From Methylobacteriaceae bacterium (lineage in GTDB: Bacteria; Pseudomonadota; Alphaproteobacteria; Rhizobiales; Beijerinckiaceae), in the NCBI GenBank assembly GCA_020638135.1, contig JACKJE010000004.1, positions 122,119 through 186,118 on the forward strand: a stretch of 64,000 nucleotides of DNA. Direction: 5' to 3'. Position 1 is the stretch's first letter. Each line of letters begins with the position of its first letter. The notes beneath the pieces are model-generated. The model was not told the DNA's origin. It ran no database searches and saw only the letters and a program-made list of their open reading frames with translations. Shown piece after piece: positions 1-7,936 of the stretch. The position numbers and the translations under genes were made by a program.

Positions 1-984
1 TTCCAGCTGCCGGAATACGAGCTCGAGCGTCGCGACGGCCAGTACGAGCTGACCTTCCACGGCGCCTGGCCGTATACGACCATGTGGGAAATCCCCGCGC
101 TCTCCATCATCAACGAATTGCGCGCGCGCAAAGTGCTGCACGGCATGGGGCGCTTCGAGCTGGACGTGCTCTACGCCCGCGCGAAAGCGAAGCTCTGGGC
201 CAAGATCGAGCGCCTGCGCGCCCTGAAGAAGGAAGGCCCGCTGCGCGTCGGCGATTTCGGCACGCGGCGGCGCCACGGCTATCTCTGGCAGCGCTGGTGC
301 TGCGAGGCCTTGCAGGAAGGCATCGGCGACGCCTTCACCGGCACGTCCAACGTGCATATCGCCATGGAGATCGGCGCGGAAGCGATCGGCACCAATGCGC
401 ATGAACTGCCGATGGTCTATGCCGCGCTGGCCGGCGCCGACGAGAAGCGCGTGCGCGATTCCCGCTACAGCGTGCTGCAATCCTGGTCCGACACCTATTC
501 CGGCAATTTGTTGGTCTTCCTGCCCGACGCCTACGGCACGACGGAATTCCTGCGCGACGCGCCGGAATGGGTCGCCGACTGGACCGGCGCGCGGCCGGAT
601 TCCAAGGACCCGATCGAGGCGGGCGAGGAGCTGATCGCCTGGTGGGCCGCGCATGGCCGCGACCCGCATGAAAAGCTGGTGATCTTCTCGGACGCGATGG
701 ACATCGATTCCATCGAAAAAACCTCGCGCCATTTCCGCGGCCGCGTGCGCGCCAGCTACGGCTGGGGCACGAACCTGACCAACGATTTTCTCGGCTGCGA
801 TCCCGGCGGCGACGACCGGTTGCGCGCCATTTCGTTGGTCTGCAAGGTGATCGGGGCGGCGGGCCGGCCGGCGGTCAAGCTCTCGGACAATCCGCTGAAG
901 GCGACGGGGCCGGAAAGCGAGATCGAGCGCTATCGCGCCATCTTTTCCGCCGCCGGCATGCGCGCGCAGCCGGTGCTGGTGTAG
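1..984 (+). CDS. pncB: Nicotinate phosphoribosyltransferase, 5' truncated by the window edge
   Basis: PncB joins nicotinate to PRPP with ATP to give nicotinate mononucleotide, the salvage entry to NAD in the cytosol. The frame is open from base 1, so the true start lies upstream. An ATG at 82 is internal, because the residues before it (FHGAWPYTTMWEIPAL) continue the family sequence. Visible family stretches are FGTRRRHGYLWQ, GTSNVHIAMEIGAEAIGTNAHELPM and, near the end, VKLSDNPLKATG. About 327 residues are present of a usual ~430. It is followed by a short palindrome and then an ABC exporter pair on the same strand. Confidence 0.93.
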   Translation, partial: FQLPEYELERRDGQYELTFHGAWPYTTMWEIPALSIINELRARKVLHGMGRFELDVLYARAKAKLWAKIERLRALKKEGPLRVGDFGTRRRHGYLWQRWCCEALQEGIGDAFTGTSNVHIAMEIGAEAIGTNAHELPMVYAALAGADEKRVRDSRYSVLQSWSDTYSGNLLVFLPDAYGTTEFLRDAPEWVADWTGARPDSKDPIEAGEELIAWWAAHGRDPHEKLVIFSDAMDIDSIEKTSRHFRGRVRASYGWGTNLTNDFLGCDPGGDDRLRAISLVCKVIGAAGRPAVKLSDNPLKATGPESEIERYRAIFSAAGMRAQPVLV

Positions 985-1004
985 GGCGTCGATCCGAGTG
1001 GCGA

Positions 1005-1027
1005 CCCCTCCCCACAAGGGGGGAGGG
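1005..1027. repeat. GC-rich extragenic palindrome, single unit
   Basis: A C-rich arm and a G-rich arm (CCCCTCCCC / GGGGGGAGGG) are separated by ACAA, in the gap between pncB and the exporter ATPase. It matches the right-hand unit of the paired palindromes at 2843-2966 and 5279-5397, so it is a single member of that family. Confidence 0.7.
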
Positions 1028-1128
1028 AAGCGTACCCCGCGTTGCTGATCGCTCTTTCCGCCCCATATCTCCCCCGTACCCGCCGCCGGCCCGACCCCGG
1101 CGGCTTTATCTTTGAAGCGGAGCATCGC

Positions 1129-2060
1129 TTGCCCATCATTTCCATCGCCGGCGTGGCCAAGAGCTATGGCGGCTTCACGGCGCTGCACGAGATCGATCTC
1201 GAGATCGAGCGCGGCGAGATTTTCGCGCTGCTCGGCCCCAACGGCGCCGGCAAGACGACGCTGATTTCCATCGTCTGCGGCGCGGTCTCGATGAGCCGGG
1301 GCGCCGTGCGCGTCGATGGCGGGGACATCCTGCGCGACTATCGCGCCACGCGCCGCAAGATCGGCCTCGTACCGCAGGAAATCGCGCTCGACATATTTTC
1401 GACCGTCTGGAACACGGTCAGCTTTTCACGCAGCCTGTTCGGCAAGCCGAAGGACAAGGCGCATATCGAGCGCCTGCTGCGCGATCTCGCGCTATGGGAA
1501 AAGCGCGACGCCAGGATCATCGAACTCTCCGGCGGCATGAAGCGCCGCGTGATGATCGCCAAGGCGCTGGCGCACGAGCCCGACATTCTCTTCCTCGACG
1601 AGCCGACGGCCGGCGTCGACGTCGAAGTTGCGCCGCGACATGTGGGGGGTTGGTTCGGCGTTTGCGCGAACATGGCGTCACCATCATTCTCACGACGCAT
1701 TACATCGAGGGAGGCCGAGGAAATGGCCGACCGCGTCGGCTTCATGAAAGGCGGCCGCCTCGTGCTGGTGGAGGAGAAGACGGCGTTGATGCGCAAGCTC
1801 GGCAAGCGGCGCCTCGTGCTCACGCTCGCCGAACCCTTGGGCGCGCTGCCGGCCGCGCTCGAGGGCTGGCATGTCGAACTGGAGGACGGCGGTCGCCAGA
1901 TCGCCTACGCCATGTCCGACGGCGCGGAGAAGGGCGCGGCGCAAATCATCCAGCGGCTCGGCGAGGCGGGCGTCCACATCAAGGACATGGCGATGAGCGA
2001 GAGCTCGCTCGAACAGATTTTCGTCGATCTCGTCGGCGCCGCTGCGGGAGTCAGGCATGA
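1129..2060 (+). CDS. ABC-2 type exporter ATP-binding protein, frameshifted as assembled
   Basis: This is the ATPase subunit of an ABC-2 (drug/polysaccharide type) exporter, pairing with the permease that starts at 2057. The proposed start is TTG at 1129. Walker A GPNGAGKT lies near residues 36-43, then signature LSGGMKRR and Walker B ILFLDEPTAGVD. After Walker B the reading is broken. Removing one base near 1624-1627, one from the G-run 1644-1649 and one from the GGG at 1709-1711 restores the expected GLVRRLREHGVTIILTTHY and EEAEEMADRVG. The three insertions cancel, so the downstream frame is right again. A further one-base loss near 2030-2050 would put the TGA at 2058-2060 in frame, giving the usual ATGA overlap with the permease. 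Confidence 0.8.
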
Positions 2061-2834
2061 GCGCGCCGCATTTCAACCTGCGCGGCGTCGCCACGATCTT
2101 CGCGGCGGAAATGGCGCGCACGCGGCGCACCCTCTTACAGAGCGTCGTCACGCCGGTGCTTACCACGGCGCTCTACTTCGTCGTTTTCGGCTCGGCCATC
2201 GGTTCGCACATGCGCGAGGTCGGCGGCGTCGCTTACGGCGCCTTCATCGTGCCCGGCCTCATCATGTTGTCGCTGCTCACCCAGAGCATCGCCAACGCCT
2301 CGATCGGCATCTACTTCCCGAAATTCACCGGCACGGTCTACGAGATCCTGACCGCGCCGCTGTCGGCGATCGAAATCGTCGTCGGCTATGTCGGCGCCGC
2401 AGCGGCGAAATCCATCGTCATCGGCCTCATCATCCTGGCCACCGCCGCCTTCTTCACGCCGCTGCAGATCGACCATCCCGCGATGATGGCGCTGTTTCTC
2501 GTGCTGACGGCGGTCGCCTTCAGCCTGTTCGGCTTCATCATCGGCATCTGGGCCAAAACCTTTCGAGCAGCTCAACTTCGTGCCGGCGCTCGTCATCACG
2601 CCGCTGACCTTTCTCGGCGGCGCCTTCTATTCGATCGACATGCTGCCGCCGTTCTGGCGCACGGTCAGCCTGTTCAATCCCGTCGTCTATCTCGTCAGCG
2701 GCTTTCGCTGGAGTTTTCACGGAAGCGGCGACGTGAGCCTCGCGGCGAGCCTCGGCTTCATGACGCTGGTGATCGCGCTGTGCCTGGGATTGCTGGTGTG
2801 GATTTTCCGGACGGGGTATCGGCTGAAGCCGTAG
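2057..2834 (+). CDS. ABC-2 type exporter permease, one frameshift
   Basis: This is the membrane subunit of the exporter begun at 1129. Six or so hydrophobic segments are visible, for example around VLTTALYFVVFG, AYGAFIVPGLIMLSLL and SIVIGLIILATAAFF. The first frame runs well to FGFIIGIWAKTF, then breaks. Taking one T out of the TTT at 2561-2563 joins it to the second part, which continues with EQLNFVPALVITPLTFLGG and ends at a stop at 2834 after FRTGYRLKP. The start ATG overlaps the end of the ATPase gene. The substrate cannot be told from the sequence. Confidence 0.82.
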
Positions 2835-2842
2835 GGACGATT

Positions 2843-2966
2843 CCCTCCCCCCTTGCGGGGGAGGGTTAGGGTGGCGGGGAATCCTGCGAAAGATGTCAGA
2901 CGTCACGCCGCAACCTCGTCGGGTTTCCCGACCCCCTCCCCCGCCCCTCCCCACAAGGGGGAGGGG
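2843..2966. repeat. Paired GC-rich extragenic palindromes
   Basis: Two C-rich/G-rich hairpins (2843-2865 and 2944-2966) flank about 80 bases between the convergent exporter permease and HAD gene. The left unit is followed by GGTTAGGG and the right one is preceded by CCCGACCCCC, the same arrangement as at 5279-5397. This looks like a mobile-origin REP/BIME-type intergenic element, and it may fold as a bidirectional terminator. Confidence 0.7.
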
Positions 2967-2990
2967 AGACGCGCATCCTCCGCAAGTTTT

Positions 2991-3668
2991 TCAGTCAGCA
3001 AACAACCGCCAGTCGAACCCTTCGAGCGACGGCAGCACGACGGCCGCGCCCTCGAACGTCTCGTGCGCGGTGTAGAGGCCCGGCGTCACCACCGTCGCAA
3101 TGCCCGCCGCGCGCGCCGCCGCGAGCCCGTTGCGCGAATCCTCGAAGGCCAGACACGCCGACGCCGGCAGCCCGAGGCGCTCGAGCGCCAGCAGATAGGC
3201 GTCGGGCGCCGGCTTCTTCACCGGCGCGTCCTCGGCGCCCACGATCACGTCGAACAGCGTGAACCCGTCCGCGCCCAGCGTCGCCTCGATCAGCGCCTCG
3301 ATATTGGCGCGCGACGTCGTCGTGCAGATCGCGAGCTTCAGCCCCGCCGCATGGCCGCGCCGGATCAGGATTTCGACGCCCGGCCTCAGCGTCGCTTTCC
3401 CGCTCCGCGTGAGGGCGCCGTAATGCGCGTTCTTGGCCAGATGCATGCGCTGCACACGCGCATCGTCGATCTCGGCGCCGATCTGCGAGGCATAGGCGCG
3501 CATCCGCTCCTTGCCGCCAGTGGTCTTGAGGAGGTCGCGATAGAGATCGACATCCCAGCTCCAGTCGAGCCGCTCGTCAGCGAACACGCGGTTGAACGCG
3601 GCGCGGTGCACTTCCTCTGTTTCGGCCAAGGTGCCGTCGACGTCGAAGATCAGGGCCTGGATGGTCAT
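2991..3668 (-). CDS. HAD-superfamily phosphatase, CbbY/beta-phosphoglucomutase-like
   Basis: This is a cytosolic HAD hydrolase of subclass I with a helical cap. Motif I DVDGT is at residues 9-13 (nucleophile Asp9, acid/base Asp11), motif II CTTTS at 115-119, the motif III lysine in VKKPAPD near 151, and motif IV FEDSRNG at 175-181. Length (225 residues) and layout fit CbbY or phosphoglycolate-phosphatase-like enzymes. CbbY removes the inhibitor xylulose bisphosphate in Calvin-cycle organisms, but no cbb gene lies nearby, so the substrate stays open. It is a single gene, convergent with the exporter and divergent from ahcY. Confidence 0.82.
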   Translation of the reverse strand: MTIQALIFDVDGTLAETEEVHRAAFNRVFADERLDWSWDVDLYRDLLKTTGGKERMRAYASQIGAEIDDARVQRMHLAKNAHYGALTRSGKATLRPGVEILIRRGHAAGLKLAICTTTSRANIEALIEATLGADGFTLFDVIVGAEDAPVKKPAPDAYLLALERLGLPASACLAFEDSRNGLAAARAAGIATVVTPGLYTAHETFEGAAVVLPSLEGFDWRLFAD

Positions 3669-3756
3669 GGTTTGCCTCCCCGAGGGCGCCTTGGGGCGTC
3701 ATCGTATTCGTTTCTGTGAATATGTATCGGACGATCGCGGACGTAAACTGGTCAAT

Positions 3757-3778
3757 CACATAAAGAAATCTTTATATG
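3757..3778. promoter_or_regulatory. Inverted-repeat operator upstream of ahcY (SahR-like)
   Basis: ATAAAGA (3760-3766) and TCTTTAT (3769-3775) form a perfect 7-bp inverted repeat with two bases between, extended outward by CA/TG. It sits about 75 bases before the ahcY start in a locally AT-rich stretch. From memory, it resembles operators of the ArsR-type regulator SahR, which senses S-adenosylhomocysteine. No regulator gene lies in the window, so the assignment is inference. Confidence 0.5.
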
Positions 3779-3851
3779 TTTATTGCGCTATCTCATTCCC
3801 GCTGCTATAGGACCGCCCAAGCCACGGACCAGCAGAGCCAGAGAGCGTACA

Positions 3852-5258
3852 ATGACCAAGCATTTCAACGATTACACCGTCGCCGACATCGGCCTTGCCG
3901 ACTGGGGCCGCAAGGAACTGAACATCGCCGAGACGGAAATGCCGGGACTGATGGCGACCCGCGCCGAATATGGCCCGGCCCAGCCGCTCAAGGGCGCCCG
4001 CATCGCCGGCTCGCTGCACATGACCATCCAGACCGGCGTCCTGATCGAGACGCTGAAGGCGCTGGGCGCCGACGTGCGCTGGGCCTCGTGCAACATCTAT
4101 TCGACGCAGGACCATGCGGCCGCCGCCATCGCCGCCGCAGGCACGCCGGTCTTCGCCATCAAGGGCGAGAGCCTCGAGGATTACTGGGACTACACCCACA
4201 AGATCTTCGAATGGGGCGACGGCGGCTGCCCGAACATGATTCTCGACGACGGCGGCGACGCCACGCTGCTGATCCATCTCGGCCTGCGCGCCGAGCAGGG
4301 CGACACGGCTTCCTCGACAAGGCGACCAACGAGGAAGAGGAGTCCTCTTCGCCGCCATCAAGAAGCGCCTGAAGGCCAACCCCGGCTGGTACAAGCGCAA
4401 CGCCGAGAGCATCAAGGGCGTGACCGAAGAGACCACGACCGGCGTGCATCGCCTCTACAACATGCACAAGGAGGGCAAGCTCCTGTGGCCGGCGATCAAC
4501 GTCAACGACTCGGTCACCAAGTCGAAGTTCGACAATCTCTACGGCTGCCGTGAATCGCTCGTCGACGGCATCCGCCGCGGCACCGGACGTGATGATGGCC
4601 GGCAAGGTCGCCTGCATCGCCGGCTACGGCGACGTCGGCAAGGGCTCGGCCGCCTCGCTGCGCAACGCCGGCTGCCGCGTCATCGTCACCGAGATCGATC
4701 CGATCTGCGCGCTGCAGGCGGCGATGGAAGGCTACGAAGTCACCACGATGGAAGAGGCCGCGCCCCGCGCCGACATCTTCTGCACGGCGACCGGCAATGT
4801 CGACGTCATCACCGTCGACCACATGCGCGCCATGAAGGATCGCGCCATCGTCTGCAACATCGGGCACTTCGATTCTGAGATTCAGGTCGCGGGCCTCAAG
4901 AACTTCAAGTGGCATAACGTCAAGCCGCAGGTCGACGAGGTCGAGTTCAACGACGGCAAGCGCATCATCCTGCTGTCGGAAGGCCGTCTCGTGAACCTCG
5001 GCAACGCCACGGGCCATCCCTCCTTCGTGATGTCGGCCTCCTTCACCAACCAGACGCTCGCGCAGATCGAGCTCTGGACGAAGCAAGGGCGAATATCCGG
5101 TCGGCGTCTACACGCTGCCCAAGCATCTCGACGAGAAGGTCGCCGCACTCCACCTCGACAAGATCGGCGTGAAGCTGACCAGGCTCACGGACGCGCAGGC
5201 GACCTACCTCGGCCTGCCCCAGCAGGGCCCCTACAAGCCGGATCATTATCGGTACTGA
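3852..5258 (+). CDS. ahcY: Adenosylhomocysteinase, four frameshifts as assembled
   Basis: AhcY hydrolyses S-adenosylhomocysteine to adenosine and homocysteine with tightly bound NAD, keeping methyltransferases free of product inhibition. The start is ATG at 3852 (MTKHFNDYTVADIGLADWGR). The family blocks AINVNDSVTKSKFDNLYGCR, the NAD motif IAGYGDVGKGSA and the C-terminal GPYKPDHYRY are all present, but in different frames. Joining them needs one base added near 4310 and one near 4343, and one removed at 4585-4586 and one at 5087-5089. The net change is zero, so start and stop are in the same frame. The residues between breaks are well conserved, and the gene is normally important for growth. 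I therefore read these as sequence errors. Confidence 0.9.
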
Positions 5259-5278
5259 TGCCGATACCGCGCTCTATT

Positions 5279-5397
5279 CCCTCCCCCCTTGTGGGGGAGG
5301 GTTAGGGGGGGGTCGGGCAATTCGGCGAAATTATCATCCGCACAATTCGCGGGATTTCCCGACCCTCTCCCCCGCCCCTCCCCACAAGGGGGAGGGG
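5279..5397. repeat. Paired GC-rich extragenic palindromes, second copy
   Basis: Units at 5279-5301 and 5375-5397 repeat the arrangement at 2843-2966, with the same flanking GGTTAGGG and CCCGACCC words and a spacer of similar length but different sequence. The element lies directly after ahcY. Confidence 0.72.
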
Positions 5398-5462
5398 AGA
5401 AGCCCCGGCCACGTCGCGCCGCCTCGAGCAGTCGCCCAAGCCACCGAATTTCGCACTTCGAA

Positions 5463-5504
5463 ATAGGGATAAATGGGTTTTGCAAGAAACCCGTTTATCC
5501 CTAT
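5463..5504. promoter_or_regulatory. Long AT-rich hairpin before the ferredoxin gene
   Basis: Two 18-base arms (5463-5480 and 5487-5504) pair with a single T/C mismatch around a six-base loop TGCAAG. A short T-run (ACTTTTT) follows. The arms are AT-rich compared with everything around them. The position, 45 bases before the ferredoxin ATG, allows either a terminator for ahcY or an operator or leader hairpin for the ferredoxin-P450 pair. The sequence alone does not decide. Confidence 0.6.
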
Positions 5505-5549
5505 ACTTTTTCGCGAACCGCGAACGACAAGCGAGCCGGGGCGAAGGAA

Positions 5550-5869
5550 ATGCCGAAAATTCACTACGTTGCGCATGATGGGACCGACCGCGCGGTCGAG
5601 GTGGCGGAGGGCGAAACCGTCATGCGCGGCGCGATTCTCAATTCCGTGCCGGGCATCGACGCCGATTGCGGCGGCGAATGCGCCTGCGCGACCTGCCACG
5701 TCTATGTCGACGACGCCTGGAAGGATAAGGTGGGCGCGCCGAATGAGCAGGAAACGAGCATGCTCCGGTTTCGTCGACAGCGTGAAGGACACTTCGCGTC
5801 TCGTGCCAGATCACCGTGACGGGCGCGCTCGACGGGCTCGTCGTCCATCTGCCGGAAAGCCAGCACTGA
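5550..5869 (+). CDS. [2Fe-2S] ferredoxin, adrenodoxin type, frameshifted 3' end
   Basis: This is a small soluble electron carrier of the adrenodoxin/putidaredoxin type, expected to hand electrons to the P450 encoded next. The start is ATG at 5550 (MPKIHYVAHDGTDRAVEV). Cluster ligands are visible as C40-x5-C46-x2-C49. The fourth cysteine falls in the TGC at about 5804, in another frame. One extra C at 5764-5765 and a second indel near 5802 break the reading. Corrected, the tail reads FVDSVKDTSRL..CQITVTGALDGLVVHLPESQH and stops at 5869. No ferredoxin reductase gene is nearby. Confidence 0.83.
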
Positions 5870-5952
5870 CATTGCCCGGCCGCGCCTCGAACGCGCGGCC
5901 GTAATTGCGTCGCACTCAACAGCACACAATCAGCGTTCGTCAGGAGGACACC

Positions 5953-7206
5953 ATGAACGAACATGCGCCCATCGACCATGCCAAGCTCGCCGAGAGCATG
6001 CCGCTCGAGGACATCAACGTCTCCGATCCCAAACTCTACCAGCAGGACGTCTGGATGCATTATTTCGACCGGCTGCGTCGCGATGCGCCGGTCCATTATT
6101 GCAAGGACAGCCCGATCGGGCCCTTCTGGTCGATCAGCAAGCACAAGGACATCGTCTCCGTCGAGGTGAACCACAAGGCGTTTTCCTCCTCGTCCACCTT
6201 CGGCGGCATCACGCTGCGCGACCGCACCGGCGATCTCGAACTGCCGATGTTCATCGCCATGGATCAGCCCAAGCACGACGAGCAGCGCAAGATCGTGCAG
6301 CCGATCGTCTCGCCGGCGAACCTTTCCAAGTTCGAGGGCCTGATCCGCAGCCGCATCCAGAACACGCTGGACAGCCTGCCGCGCGGCGAGGCCTTCGACT
6401 GGGTCGACAAGGTCTCGATCGAACTGACCGGCCAGATGCTGGCGACGCTGTTCGACTTCCCGTTCGAGCAGCGCCGCAAGCTGACCTATTGGTCGGATGT
6501 CGCGACCACCGACCTCAACAATCCTGATCGCCTCATCAATAGCGAGGAGGAGCGCGAGCAGGTGTTCGGCGAATGCCTCGGCGCCTTCATGCAGCTGTGG
6601 AACCAGCGCGTGAACGCCAAGGAGCTCGGCGGCGACCTCATCTCGATGCTGGTGAGCGGCGAAGCCACGCGCAACATGAATCCGCGCGAATATCTCGGCA
6701 ACGTCATCCTGCTGATCGTCGGCGGCAACGACACGACGCGCAATTGATGACGGGCTCGGTCTGGTTCTTCAACCAGAACCCGGACCAGTACGCCAATTGC
6801 GCGCCAATCCCGCGCTGCTCGAATCCGCCGTGCCGGAGATCATCCGCTACCAGACGCCGCTCGCTTACATGCGCCGCACGGCGCTGGCCGATACGGAGTC
6901 GGCGGCAAGATGATCAAGAAGGGCGACAAGCTCGCCATGTGGTACATATCAGGCAATCGCGACGGCGACTCGATCGAGAACCCCGATCAGTTCATCATCG
7001 ACCGCGAGCGTCCGCGCCAGCATCTCTCCTTCGGCTTCGGCATCCATCGCTGCGTCGGCAATCGCCTCGGCGAATTGCAGCTGAAGATTCTCTGGGAGGA
7101 GATTTTGAAGCGCGACATGAAGATCGAGGTGCTGGGGCCGCCGAAGCGCGTCTACTCCTCCTTCGTGCACGGCTATTCCGAGCTGATGGTGAAGATCGCG
7201 CCGTGA
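5953..7206 (+). CDS. Cytochrome P450, CYP153-like alkane hydroxylase, three frameshifts
   Basis: This is a soluble class I P450. The I-helix motif GGNDTTRN, the segment MWYISGNRD and the heme loop FGFGIHRCVGNRL (Cys ligand) match my recollection of the CYP153 family, which hydroxylates the terminal carbon of medium-chain alkanes. Start is ATG at 5953 with AGGAG upstream. Three one-base losses (near 6745, 6795-6796 and 6899) break the frame, and together they restore it, so the last 98 residues are in the start frame. Corrected length is about 418 residues, normal for the family. The ferredoxin 80 bases upstream is the likely electron donor. Confidence 0.85.
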
Positions 7207-7213
7207 CGCTCAT

Positions 7214-7296
7214 CCGTCATTGCGAGGAGTGAGACGACGAAGCAATCCAGAGTCCGGCCGTGACCCTGGATTGCTTTGCCGCGCTCGCAATGACGG
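7214..7296. repeat. Intergenic inverted repeat (CCGTCATTGCGAG family)
   Basis: Outer arms CCGTCATTGCGAG (7214-7226) and CTCGCAATGACGG (7284-7296) are perfect complements. Inner arms containing AAGCAATCCAG and CTGGATTGCTT also pair. The element fills the gap between the convergent P450 and mfnE genes and could fold as a long two-storey hairpin. I recognise it as a common repeat of Hyphomicrobiales genomes. Confidence 0.75.
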
Positions 7297-7312
7297 ACCC
7301 GGTCGCGGGCTC

Positions 7313-7936
7313 TCAAGCCCCACGCATTGCAGTCACCCGCACGCCGGGCATTGCGCCGCTCGCGAGCACATCCTCCGCCCCCACACATGCGCCTGGCCCC
7401 GCGATCCAGATCGGACAACCCGCCAGCGCCGCGAAATCCGGAAAGCGCGCATCGACCATCGCACGCTTCGCCAGCCATGCCGTCGAAACCGGCGTCGGCG
7501 GATCGATATCCTCGATCAGCAGCAGATGCGCCGCGTCGAGCTTTCCCGCGAGCCAGCAGACGAGCGAATCCGATGAAATCTCGGACGTCGCGGGAATGTC
7601 GGCCGCGGCCGCGATCATGCGCGAAGGCGACCAGATGGCGATGCGCCGCGCGTCGATAGCGTCGCGCAGCGCGTGTTCCGTTTCCGCGACCACAGGCGAC
7701 GGCCTGACCGCAGCCAGCGCCGCCGCATATTGATCCATCGCCATCAGCTCGATCTTCTGCGCAACGACCGCGTTGAGCTCCATCGCCTGCGCCGCGCCGC
7801 GCGCGGATACGCCGAACGGCCCGGCGCCCGGCGCGATCACCAGCGCGCCCGGCCATGCGGCCAGCGCGTCGAGCCACACTTTCAGATGCGGCGTCACCGC
7901 CAGCCCGTCGCCGATGCGCGCGACCAGCAGGCTCAC
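7313..7936 (-). CDS. Amino-acid-kinase-fold protein, MfnE-like (methylofuran synthesis)
   Basis: The 207-residue protein has an amino-acid-kinase fold. Glycine-rich stretches APGAGPFG and IAGPGACVGAEDVL flank a central SSDSLVCWLAGKL and a phosphate-binding-like IDPPTPVS. Archaeal MfnE adds a phosphate to the aminomethylfuran phosphate in methanofuran synthesis, and methylotrophic bacteria carry homologues. The assignment rests mainly on its neighbour: its GTG start at 7936 overlaps the stop of the MfnB fusion gene by four bases. That coupling makes joint work on a furan cofactor likely. Without that context I would only say kinase family. Confidence 0.65.
   Translation of the reverse strand: MSLLVARIGDGLAVTPHLKVWLDALAAWPGALVIAPGAGPFGVSARGAAQAMELNAVVAQKIELMAMDQYAAALAAVRPSPVVAETEHALRDAIDARRIAIWSPSRMIAAAADIPATSEISSDSLVCWLAGKLDAAHLLLIEDIDPPTPVSTAWLAKRAMVDARFPDFAALAGCPIWIAGPGACVGAEDVLASGAMPGVRVTAMRGA

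Noticed and set aside
1129..7206. Interpretation of the broken exporter, ahcY, ferredoxin and P450 as true pseudogenes
   Set aside because: Breaks are mostly one base in homopolymers, tend to cancel, and leave conserved sequence between them. An inactivated ahcY would be very costly. I keep them as genes with probable sequence errors.
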